In this document: in pieces, positions 10,925 through 19,694 of the stretch
Layout of the letters: each line of letters starts with the position of its first letter
Position numbering within the stretch: the stretch's first letter is position 1
From: Blepharisma japonicum
Taxonomy: Eukaryota; Ciliophora; Heterotrichea; Heterotrichida; Blepharismidae
Assembly (NCBI GenBank): GCA_949751835.1
Contig: CATKHK010000030.1
Coordinates: 395,336 to 459,335 of the forward strand
Direction: 5' to 3'
Length of the DNA stretch: 64,000 nt
The notes under the pieces: model-generated
Database searches by the model: none
What the model saw: the letters and a program-made list of their open reading frames with translations, nothing else
What the model was told of the DNA's origin: nothing
Program-made: the position numbers and the translations under genes

Positions 10925-11062
10925 TTGATTTTCATTTCAAAATAATTTAATTGATAAAATACTTTATAGAGAATTTATAAAAAATAAGTCACTAATCAAA
11001 TTAATAATTTGCCATATCATGATAGTCAAATAAATTCCCATTTATCCCCAAAAGATATAAAA

Positions 11063-12036
11063 ATGAATTCAATCCTTTATAAGGTGTTCGTTTGCCTCTT
11101 TTATGGATTGTGCTCATTTGGCCTCAGCTTTATCAACAAATGAATTTTTGCTTTCTACGACTTCAAGTTTCCGTTCATTGTAATACTTTACCTAGCTACT
11201 TTTACTTCAATTTGTTTTTAATGCAGGATTCAGCGTCACATATGGTGCATTTGTTGATAATGGGCCAAAAGCAATATGGAAAGTCCCAAAACTCACCTTA
11301 GATGGCTGCAAATCTTGTGTGATTATCAGCTGCACCTTTCTTTCAAATGTCTCATTTGGGGTCATATCATTAACAAAAGTCAGCATCCCTGTCTTTCTTG
11401 CTATTAGAAGAATGGTCACAATTTTAATCTATATAGTGGATCTTACATATTTAGGGAAACAATGGAAAATTTTAGAATTCTTAGGTGTCGTGTTAATCAC
11501 TGTTGGCGGCATTTTATCAGCTGTATTTTTTTATTTAGGCAAACGATTTCTACGCTGACTATTTCGGGTACTTTTTGGTTATGATGAATAATGCTGCAAC
11601 TGTTCTTCACTTTAATTTATGCAAATCACTGTCCCAGAAAAAGCCAGAATTAGATGCTGGGGCTCAGACTTTTTATATGTCATTATTATCTATTCCTGTT
11701 CTGTTATTCTTATGTCTTTTTGCTGAAGATACAAACTCATACGAATTATTTGATAGGGCAAAGCCGTTTTATATTTCCTTACTTATTACAACGGTAATGG
11801 GATGTCTTTTAACGTTTTCTCAAGCCCTTTGCATTAATGTTAATTCACCAATTGCAACTTCTGTTACTGGGAATTGTAAAGATATTTTGGCAACAATTGT
11901 AGGATTATTGGTATTTCCAGATGTACTAATTACACCTTGGTTATTAGTTGGATTAGCGGCAAGCTTATCAGGAGCTATTGTTTATTCTTATTCAAAGCTA
12001 CAAGATGAATTACAAAAATCATCTAAAGTTAAGTAA
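11063..12036 (+). CDS. nucleotide-sugar transporter (SLC35/drug-metabolite transporter type), two 16-nt introns
   Basis: Removing introns 11180-11195 and 11523-11538 and reading one TGA as Trp gives a 313-residue protein with about ten hydrophobic helices. Start: MNSILYKVFVCLFYGLCSFG with SFINKW, a typical first helix of SLC35 transporters. Later landmarks are SLTKVSIPVFLAIRRM, a GGILSA bend, GYFLVMMNNAA and NSPIATSVTGNCKDIL (the SLC35 TxxVxGxxK block). It should move a nucleotide sugar, most like the GDP-mannose/SLC35D group, into Golgi or ER in exchange for a nucleoside monophosphate. Substrate is inferred only from family resemblance. Without the introns the frame stops twice. Confidence 0.88.
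11180..11195 (+). other. 16-nt spliceosomal intron
   Basis: GTAATACTTTACCTAG interrupts the transporter gene after FPFI. Its removal restores the frame through LLLLQFVFNAGF, which otherwise ends at a TAA. Confidence 0.88.
11523..11538 (+). other. 16-nt spliceosomal intron
   Basis: GTATTTTTTTATTTAG. Removal joins GGILSA to ANDFYADYFGYF and corrects a frame offset of one base between the two halves of the transporter. Confidence 0.88.
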
Positions 12037-12389
12037 TTATTTATCTTCAAATGATCAATCATTATACTTTATCATGGCTTTTATGAATTTATAATAGCAT
12101 ATATTAATATTATTACCTAAAAGTTTATGTATGCTTGATTTAGACAAATCTCTGCAACAATTAAAACTATTTATTCCTCTATTTTGAGCACTGAGCTTTG
12201 AAATGTGAATAATATTTATATCTGAATTTATTTAGATTGGCGATGTTCTAGTGATATATGAATTCTTAAATGAATTTTATATAAATTTAAAAGTTAATTC
12301 TGTATTTTAATTGCAAAGTAGATACTTCTTTTATAATAACACTATGCATAGTATGCAACATTCACCTTTTCCTATATAAATTATTTAAC
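12037..12389. other. intergenic between convergent genes, no gene seen
   Basis: AT-rich spacer between the 3' ends of the transporter and MsrA genes. No frame, repeat or fold was supported. Confidence 0.6.
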
Positions 12390-13250
12390 TTAACCTGAAA
12401 ACTCAACAGGCATTTTTACTCCAGTCCCTCCAATCCCGCAATACCCTCCAGGATTTTTCCCCAAGTACTGTTGATGATAATCTTCAGCAAAATAGAACTC
12501 AGCCACAGGTCTAATTTCTGTCGTAATTGACCCAAGTGAAGCTTTATATAGTTCTCTCTGATACAGATTTCTGCTCGCTATTGCTTTTTCTCTCTGTTCC
12601 AAATTAAACACAAAAATCATTGACCTATACTGTGGGCCTACATCTTCGCCTTGCTGCATTCCTTGTGTGGGATCATGATACTCCCAGAAAATCTTTAACA
12701 GCTTTTCATAAGAAATTTGTTTTGGGTCATAAACAATTCTCACAACTTCTGTATGGCCAGTAAACCCTGTGTATACCTCATCATATTTAGGGTTCCTTGT
12801 ATATCCAGCTGCATATCCAACTTGGGTAGAATATACGCCTGCTTGCTTCCAAAACAGTCTTTCCACACCCCAAAAGCAGCCCATTCCGAACATAGCGATT
12901 TCCATTTCTTCTGGAAAAGGCTCAACAAGGGGTGTTTCCAATACAAAATGCTTATCAATGACTTTTATAGGGGTTTCTCTGCCTATAAAAGCTTCTTCTG
13001 GGTTAGGGATCCCTGGAGATCTTAGATGCAGCTTGTGGCACTCTTCATCATCTTTGCATGCTGGGCATTCATAAGCCTTCGCAATTTCAATTGTTTCTGC
13101 TAAAAGTAGGCTATGGATCTCATTCTTAAGACTATAGCTGCAGAATAAATTACTCGCCGCATCTGAGTACAAACTATACACACAAAGAGCTTTGATAAGA
13201 AATAAAACCCCGATTTTCATATTAAAAAAGATAATAATTCTTATTGGCAC
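12390..13250 (-). CDS. msrA: peptide methionine-S-sulfoxide reductase MsrA with N-terminal signal peptide
   Basis: The enzyme reduces methionine-S-sulfoxide in proteins, repairing oxidative damage. Catalytic motif GCFWG holds Cys125. GYAAGYTRNPKYDEVYTG, GHTEVV, YEKLLKIFWEYHDPTQ and a C-terminal GGYCGIGGTGVKMP complete the family pattern, including a likely resolving Cys near the end. The first 35 residues are hydrophobic (MKIGVLFLIKALCVYSLYSD after an upstream Met), suggesting entry into the secretory pathway. Initiation could be at Met1 (13250) or Met11 (13220); the second gives a cleaner signal peptide. Residues 62-75 add a short Cys-rich stretch (CPACKDDEEC) not usual in MsrA. Confidence 0.94.
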   Translation of the reverse strand: MPIRIIIFFNMKIGVLFLIKALCVYSLYSDAASNLFCSYSLKNEIHSLLLAETIEIAKAYECPACKDDEECHKLHLRSPGIPNPEEAFIGRETPIKVIDKHFVLETPLVEPFPEEMEIAMFGMGCFWGVERLFWKQAGVYSTQVGYAAGYTRNPKYDEVYTGFTGHTEVVRIVYDPKQISYEKLLKIFWEYHDPTQGMQQGEDVGPQYRSMIFVFNLEQREKAIASRNLYQRELYKASLGSITTEIRPVAEFYFAEDYHQQYLGKNPGGYCGIGGTGVKMPVEFSG

Positions 13251-13284
13251 TGCATTTTCGCAATTATTTATCCTTAAATTTAAT

Positions 13285-14718
13285 CTAGACTAATCCCCAT
13301 ACTTCAAGCTTTAATATTTCAAAGTCTTCAGTTGAGCTTAGGACACTATTGTTGTAGGTTTCTGAGTGCCCGCTAGATCCTGACATTAATTCCTTGTCAA
13401 TATAAAGGCCAGCTTTCCCACTACATAAACATTACCCTGAGCCCATTGTAAGGGCGTCTAAATCTGAGTGCATGTAATAATCATTGATAAGTGTTGGGAA
13501 ATAGCAAGTGATTTGGTCTGAGTTATGGAAAGTAAATAAAAAGCAGTCACCTGTGCCATAATATGTATGGTGCATTAACCAGGTGTCGGACACAAATCCT
13601 CCGAAAACATGATGATTTTGATCTTGAATTACCAATACACTAGGGCCAGTTGCTTCTAATTGTCTATAGAAAACAGATAAGCTTGACCCGTGGACTATAG
13701 GCGAATATAATAATTCCCAATTTCTCATCTGAAGAATTGTGGGCAAATAGATCGTTATTTGGTTTATCATCCTTTGAGACAAAATCAATGATTGCCTTGA
13801 CAGAGTAGGAATAAACTCTGGCTCGTCTAAATTCTGCTGCTGCGCACTTTTACTTATTTCTTCGTTGATTTCTACAATTTCGGCTTTAAGCTCTTCAAAG
13901 TTGTCGTCTGGGTTTATATTGACTTCTTGAGGTGAGGGAGAACTTATGTGTTCTTCCACAATTCTTTTAAATGATTTATTTACGTCGAAATATGGCACAT
14001 AAGTAGATGATGCTAATTCATCACTGACTGCTAAGGATTTTATTTTTTCTTCTATAAGTGCTAAAAGCTGCTCTGCAGTGGCTTTTTGCTCTAAATAAGT
14101 AAGTCTTGTTGAGTTTACTAAATCAGCAATCTATATATAAAATACTCTAAAATAAACATTCGCCTTAGGGAGGTTTAATCTTGGTCCTCTTTTTTCTCTT
14201 CCAGTCCTACTGAGCAAGAATTGAGTAAAAAATACCCTCCCTTTACTATCTTCTACTGAAACGCTGTTTATTGAAGGCAATTCATAAATTCTACACTTTA
14301 TAATATCTCTCATATCCATACAAGCTTGAAATTGCAGTGCAATCGCTCTCTCTTTGCCGCGGGTAGAGATAATCTCACAGTAATTTTTATTGATGATAAA
14401 TGGATCAAACATAATAAGTTCATCTGTTATGCTGAGAATTCCTAAAACATCACCATCACGAGTACAATAATAAACCTCTTGCTTATGAACCTTTTTCTGA
14501 ACCTCAGCCTGTAGTGGAATTGCTGGGGACTCTATTTTCTTCTCCTCTTCCGCGGGTTTTTTCTGCCCTTCTTTAACTTTTAAGACCATTCCTGGGAAAA
14601 CTAAAGAATCCTCAGTTAGTTGGTTGACTCTAAGTAGATTGTAAAGCGACATTCCGAACTGAAATGCTATAGTCGCCCAAGAATCGCCTTCTTTAACAAC
14701 ATAATTGTCATATCCCAT
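13285..14718 (-). CDS. OXR1: OXR1/NCOA7-like oxidation resistance protein (LysM - middle region - TLDc), two 15-nt introns
   Basis: Splicing out 14131-14145 and 13421-13435 gives 467 residues. Residues about 5-48 form a LysM domain (YVVKEGDSWATIAFQFGMSL...VFPGMVLKV). A GRAM-like region follows at about 78-185 (YYCTRDGDVLGILSITDELI). TLDc covers about 300-467: LPTILQMRNWELLYSP, GPSVLVIQD, HVFGGFVSD, then after the last intron GLYIDKELMSGSSGH and EDFEILKLEVWG. The LysM-GRAM-TLDc order matches full-length OXR1, which protects against oxidative stress and, in animals, interacts with the V-ATPase. Without splicing the TLDc end would be lost. It ends in TAG. Confidence 0.92.
13421..13435 (-). other. 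15-nt spliceosomal intron
   Basis: GTAATGTTTATGTAG on the minus strand. It contains an in-frame TAA; removal joins MGSG to GKAGLYID, the invariant end of the TLDc fold. Confidence 0.92.
14131..14145 (-). other. 15-nt spliceosomal intron
   Basis: GTATTTTATATATAG on the minus strand, with an in-frame TAG as its last codon. Removal joins NVYFR to IADLVNSTRL and fuses the LysM part to the TLDc part. Confidence 0.9.
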
Positions 14719-14951
14719 TTTATTTCATTGAGATAGGTAATAGATTTATCTTTTTATGCATAAAAGTAAGGTTAATAATATTCAAATCAAAGATATATAA
14801 ATCAAAACAAAAAATTGCAATAAATCAAAGAAAAAATCAAGAAAGATAGACTATTTTGGAAAATTTATATAGTAAGTAAAAAATCGAAATTAGTAAAAAT
14901 TATTGACAAAGGGCAGATAATTAATTAGAAATAAGCGGCTTAGTAATAAAA

Positions 14952-15314
14952 ATGGAAGACAGGCTAGGTCCAGAATTCGCAAACGCAATGTTTTTGAGCA
15001 TTTCAGAAGTCAAGACTCTGCTTGAGTATTTCAAAAGAGAAGGCTACATGAGTGCTTCAAATAATCCTCTCTTTGAACAAATATTTGCATATGTCAAAAG
15101 ATATGATCGTTTCCCAGATATTCAGGTATCTGATCAAGCTAAAAATATGCTTCAGGAACATCATTTCCAAGACGCTGAAATTGCGATGCTAATGAATCTT
15201 TGTCCGCACTCAGCAGAAGAAGCGAGAAGCTTGATCCCTGAACTCAATAGAATAGAATCAGACGAAGATCTTAATGCTAACTTAGAAGAGCTTGTGAGAC
15301 TTAAAAACCTTTAA
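14952..15314 (+). CDS. RPB4: RNA polymerase II subunit RPB4
   Basis: A 120-residue protein with the RPB4/HRDC-like layout: LSISEVKTLLEYF, then IFAYVKRYDRFPDIQ, then LQEHHFQDAEIAMLMNLCP and EEARSLIPEL, close to the conserved helices of eukaryotic RPB4. With RPB7 it forms the stalk of RNA polymerase II. The length suits a short protist version, lacking the N-terminal extension of yeast RPB4. It has no TGA and no intron. The assignment to Pol II rather than the Pol III paralogue RPC17 rests on overall similarity and is likely but not proven. Confidence 0.85.
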   Translation: MEDRLGPEFANAMFLSISEVKTLLEYFKREGYMSASNNPLFEQIFAYVKRYDRFPDIQVSDQAKNMLQEHHFQDAEIAMLMNLCPHSAEEARSLIPELNRIESDEDLNANLEELVRLKNL

Positions 15315-15436
15315 TAACAATTACTTTTACATACAAAAATATATAAAAGTCCCCTTAATTCATTAAATTCATGCGAGTTAAGAAATTCATGCTTATATCT
15401 CATTAAATTTCTAACACGCTAATATTTAATATCAAA

Positions 15437-15958
15437 ATGGTATCACTAGAGGAAAGGCTTGAAATCTTGTTCTTACAAAATCAAATTGAAGAGGTCCACA
15501 ACGGAATGATCCCTGACTCTCCAATCCTCAGTTTTAATTTTGACAGCTTATTATCAACCCCTCCGACCTCTTCTAAATCTTCATCAAACTCCTGTTTGTC
15601 TTCAAGAAAAAGGACTATAAATGATCTTAGGTTAAAGAAAATCAGACAGCCAATTTTAGATGAAAATTATAACTACACACTTTTTCAAAATGAAAATGAT
15701 AAAAAACCATCTAAAATTATCAATGATTTTAGACTTACTGAGCTTGAGGGGCAAGAAGATTTTTGTAAACCGTTAAAATTTATCAGTGATAGTCCATTAG
15801 TAAGCCCTCTTAGAATTCAATCAACAAACACCCTTAAGAGAAAATATTCTCCGTATAACGGAATTGAAGCATCTCAAGAAAATTTTAAGAAATTGAAAGG
15901 CAATTTTTCTTCATGGCTTAAAAATGAAGAAATCGCTAAATCTTGTATATTGAATTAA
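15437..15958 (+). CDS. unrecognised Ser/Pro-rich protein
   Basis: A 173-residue ORF with coding-like composition, an ATG directly after an AT-rich leader and a TAA stop. I recognise no domain. It begins with a short helix (EERLEILFLQNQIEEV) and is otherwise low in structure. Several proline-directed sites (DSPIL, STPPT, DSPLVSPL, YSPYN) and basic patches (SSRKRT, LKRKYSP) would suit a phosphorylated nuclear protein such as a cell-cycle substrate, but that is only inference. It lies 122 bp after RPB4 on the same strand. Confidence 0.65.
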   Translation: MVSLEERLEILFLQNQIEEVHNGMIPDSPILSFNFDSLLSTPPTSSKSSSNSCLSSRKRTINDLRLKKIRQPILDENYNYTLFQNENDKKPSKIINDFRLTELEGQEDFCKPLKFISDSPLVSPLRIQSTNTLKRKYSPYNGIEASQENFKKLKGNFSSWLKNEEIAKSCILN

Positions 15959-16559
15959 GTGTTAAGGTACTAATATTCTTTGTGTTAATAATATTTTCAA
16001 AATTTAGTTTTGGAAGCAGCAATATTGTCTTTTCTCCAAGACTAATTGTGATTTAGTATTTTGTCTATTTCGCATTTTGAATAAATAGCTTATTAGCATT
16101 CCAAAAATCTGTGTGGAATAATGTCAGTTAATTAGGTTTTTTCACTTTCTCTTGTAATGTCTTTTGAATTTTTAGATTTCTTATAAGAGTACAAATTTTT
16201 AAAAATTTAGATTAAGCGTTGGCCATAATTTATTTATTTATTACATCTTCTATCAACTTCACTGTATTATTTCTTATTACTAATAAAGGCAATCTATAAG
16301 TTCAAACAGATTCATTTTAGATATCGTTTCAAGTTATCGATTTAAAACTATATAAATCCCTTGTTATTTTTAAGTAGAGCTTCACTCATTTTCAGCAGGT
16401 TTCTGTACTTTACTTCAAAAATATCTTTGACCACTCTGATAACTTATGGAATTTATGGAATGTAAAAGAAATAGACTTTTCCCTTCGAGTCGCTACCATC
16501 CCTAGAATTTTTTAAAAATATTATTATAAAGATATAATTTTACGTTCATTTTATTATAA
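15959..16559. other. intergenic between convergent genes, no gene seen
   Basis: 600 bp of AT-rich sequence. Reading both strands with TGA as Trp shows only short frames broken by TAA/TAG, and no tRNA-like fold or repeat. Confidence 0.6.
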
Positions 16560-17384
16560 CTAATGTTGATTACTATTTGGTGCAAGTGGGACATATCGAA
16601 TTGTTATAGAAATCCTTGTTTCTCGATATAAAGAGTTCACAACTTTTAAGTCTTCTTTGCAAATTGGGCATTCCTTAATTAGTTCATCTATTGGCTCAGT
16701 AGGTCCGGTATAGTTAAGAACCCTTGAAAGCTCTCCAGCAGAAGTTTGTGTATAAAACACTCCACAAGAATCTGTAAAAATATAATCAGAAGGGACATCT
16801 TCTATGCTATGCAGCATATTATAATATGGATTTCCCGTTCATAAAAGCAGACTTCTTTGAGGAAGGATGATAGAAAATGCTGGAGATCGAGGTTCCATAT
16901 TCCAGAACTGAGAAACTGCGACGCTTCCAAGGCAAAGTGTAGCAACTAATGGGTAATAAGCAGGACCATCAGTATGAGGCATAATTCCTTGTCCAGGTTT
17001 ATATTCGTTTATTAGTGCATGATTTGGCTTAAACGGAAAAATTCTTTCATCAAATAAACGTTGTGCAAAAATATCTAAAAATTTAGGGAGAGGCTCTTGA
17101 TTTTGCAAACCATCTTCTGTTACATCTCCGCCCCAAAGCTGAAGACTTCTTGTCCTTAGCCTTACCCATTTCGATTCAGGCTGATGATAGACCCCATTAT
17201 TCAATATTTTTTCTTCTAATTCTTTTGTAATGTAATCAGGAATCAGTCAAACTTCATCAGTGACTCTATAAGGCTCTAAATTTATTTCCCCTGCTATAAA
17301 ATTGTCAAATTTTTCTGGAGCTGGCTTTATTATTTTCCTAGGGGCATTCAGCTTAGCTTTGATGTCTTTCAAAGATAATTTCAT
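16560..17384 (-). CDS. ALKBH6: ALKBH6-type 2-oxoglutarate/Fe(II) dioxygenase
   Basis: Reading from ATG 17384 with TGA as Trp at two places gives 274 residues. The N-terminal part VTDEVWLIPDYITKELEEKI matches the start of AlkB domains. MPHTDGPAYYPLVATLCLG holds the iron ligands His137 and Asp139 and is typical of ALKBH6 (HxDGPxYxP). QFWNMEPRSPAFSIILPQRSLLLW is the core strand pair. Further on, RETRISITIRYV contains the RxSxTxR motif that binds 2-oxoglutarate. It should oxidatively demethylate a nucleic acid or protein; the ALKBH6 substrate is poorly known. Residues about 205-250 add a CPIC-containing insert near the C-terminus. Confidence 0.9.
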
Positions 17385-17424
17385 TTTATAAGATCTAATT
17401 AGTAATCAAAATGAATAGTTATAA

Positions 17425-19392
17425 TTAAAGTCCATCCGGATATTTTACTTTAAACCATGGGTGGTCTAAAGCTTCCTTCGCAGTTGGTCTGGCGTCTCTG
17501 TCAATTTCTAATAGTTTTCCAACAAAATCTAAAAATACTTCATCTTCAGTTCTAAGCCTTGCTTTTAAGCTTGATTTTTTAGGCACTAACAAATGAATTT
17601 TTGTGGCTGATGAAGAAGTAGGAGTAAATGATTCGTCTTTATCCTCTTCAACTACTTTATAAAGAATCCTATCATCTGTGAAGAAATGCTTGATTAATTT
17701 TCCAGTCTTATATACGTCTTCTGGGAACGGTCCAATAATTCCCATAACGCGAGCTAATAGTCCTTGGACACTATCATTTTGGAATAATACATTTCCAGTA
17801 AATAATTCTGCTACAATGCAGCCTAGTGACCAAATATCAATTTTACTATCATAGCGACACCCTAAAATGACCTCTGGCGCTCTATATGAGCGGGATTGGA
17901 CATAAGAACTTAAATGATCGTGTATAAAGCAGCTGCTTCCAAAATCAATCACTTTTACTTCACATCTTGAATAAGATTTCATCAAAATATTTTCTGGCTT
18001 TAAATCACAATGTATTAAATGCAGAGAATGGACATATTCAAGCGCAATCAAAATTTGTTGAGTCACTCTTTGGAGCCTTCCTAAGTTAAAATAGAGCTCA
18101 GCTTCATGATCTCTATTGTATCTCGAAAATTCATATAAATTGTCTCTTAAAAGTTCTGTAACAATAAATAAATGCTCTTTATGATAAAAATAATCAATGA
18201 CTTTCAAGAAATTTGTTTTATCAGGATCTGCATTGCAGTTGATAAGTCTCAAAATTTTAATTTCATCCAAGCTTTGATCGACATAATCCTTATTATTTTC
18301 TATCACTTTTACACATACAAGCTGCTTTGTCAGCATGTCTAAGCATTGCAGTGCCTTGCTGAAAGCTGCAGAACCTAAATACTCAATGACTTGATATCTC
18401 CCAGCAATAACACTGTCAATAATAACAGGAAAATCTTTGGTTTCTTCAAACCCAGTTCTTTCTCTATCATAAATAACTTTTAAATGATAGCAATCATAAG
18501 TCACGCTTTCATATTCCAAAGGATACATGCTTTCATCTGATGGTGGGAATATTAATTCAGCTGGCAATAATGAATTTGGTCCAGCAGGCTTAATTCCACC
18601 TTTAGGTGTTTTTGGCTTGAGCAATTTTTTGGGGCAGGAAGCTCGCTGTGGGAAGCCATATTTTTCAGCCAATTGTTTACTCACATAGACTAAATCTTCT
18701 TCATTACATTCATAGAGCTCAAATCCAGGATCATCGTCATTTTCATATTCATCATCAATTATCTTAGAAACTTCTCTGCTTTTTGTCTCTTTTGGCTCTT
18801 CCCTCACATCAGAAGTTTCAAAAATTTCATCCTGGGAAAGCTGAGATTTTATTTCGCTTGTCTTGCTCTCATGGACTGAATTATTGCTACTTCCTTGTCC
18901 AAAACAAGGGAGATCTTCTTCAGAGGATTCAATATTTTTGTTGCTTTCAGGTGCAATTGATGATTGATTTTGGCTCTCATTTTCAAAAAATAATTGTTCA
19001 GCACATTTAACCATCTTGTGAAAGGCTCGAAGATTTAGCAAGGCATCAAAGCCTTTTGACATTTCTTGATATTCACTTACAGCTGGACTTGAAATTATGC
19101 GTGACATGAGGCTTTCCATAACGTCTTCGTTTTCTGGAGCAATTCCTGTGTGGGAATTTTGATTTTCTTTATTTTGAAGGGAGGTGATGATGTGAGATAA
19201 AAGCTTTTTGGCAGATTCAGCGTTGCTAAGCTTGGGAGATGATGATTTTAAGGTCTGACGAAGGAGATAAGCTGAACGGTGCAAGCCTTTTGTTTCAAGA
19301 TAATCAGAAATTGCGTCGAATACTTCCATATTCTTATGAACCTCTTTTAAATATTTTTTTAATATGATGATATTCGAATTAATAAATTGCAT
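17425..19392 (-). CDS. DYRK-family protein kinase with N-terminal LisH motif
   Basis: The 655-residue protein has a kinase domain at about 345-650: a divergent glycine loop YLGSAAFSKALQC, VCVKVI with the ATP lysine, HCDLKPENIL with Asp463, VIDFGSSC with Asp483, and the activation segment SSYVQSRSYRAPEVILG, whose Tyr corresponds to the DYRK autophosphorylation site. HCD in place of HRD is normal for DYRKs. Near the N-terminus, VFDAISDYLETKGLHRSAYL is a LisH dimerisation motif. Because LisH motifs are normally at the very start, Met22 (ATG at 19329) may be the true start. Residues 170-240 are acidic and Ser-rich. No intron, no TGA. Confidence 0.9.
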   Translation of the reverse strand: MQFINSNIIILKKYLKEVHKNMEVFDAISDYLETKGLHRSAYLLRQTLKSSSPKLSNAESAKKLLSHIITSLQNKENQNSHTGIAPENEDVMESLMSRIISSPAVSEYQEMSKGFDALLNLRAFHKMVKCAEQLFFENESQNQSSIAPESNKNIESSEEDLPCFGQGSSNNSVHESKTSEIKSQLSQDEIFETSDVREEPKETKSREVSKIIDDEYENDDDPGFELYECNEEDLVYVSKQLAEKYGFPQRASCPKKLLKPKTPKGGIKPAGPNSLLPAELIFPPSDESMYPLEYESVTYDCYHLKVIYDRERTGFEETKDFPVIIDSVIAGRYQVIEYLGSAAFSKALQCLDMLTKQLVCVKVIENNKDYVDQSLDEIKILRLINCNADPDKTNFLKVIDYFYHKEHLFIVTELLRDNLYEFSRYNRDHEAELYFNLGRLQRVTQQILIALEYVHSLHLIHCDLKPENILMKSYSRCEVKVIDFGSSCFIHDHLSSYVQSRSYRAPEVILGCRYDSKIDIWSLGCIVAELFTGNVLFQNDSVQGLLARVMGIIGPFPEDVYKTGKLIKHFFTDDRILYKVVEEDKDESFTPTSSSATKIHLLVPKKSSLKARLRTEDEVFLDFVGKLLEIDRDARPTAKEALDHPWFKVKYPDGL

Positions 19393-19694
19393 ACAATATA
19401 TATCAATTTCGCATATGATCAGAATTAGGAAAAGAATTAAAAATAGTAATTTAAAAGATAATTATTTTTAAGAAATTGAAAATTAAGCTATTAAATCACT
19501 CACTAAATTAAATAAAGTAAATTAGTTAAATAAATAGCACATAATCTATTTAAATTTAAAATAGCCTTTTTGGCTTTATTTAATAAATGGTGAGCAGTTT
19601 ATACTTTTGATTTTAAATCCAGATACTCATAATATTTTTGTTTGTATTTTAACAACAATTCTTTTTCTATCAACAAAACTCATATATGTAATAA
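19393..19694. other. divergent intergenic region
   Basis: 300 bp between the start codons of the DYRK and copper-ATPase genes, so it should contain both promoters. It is very AT-rich and no specific operator-like motif was recognised. Confidence 0.6.
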
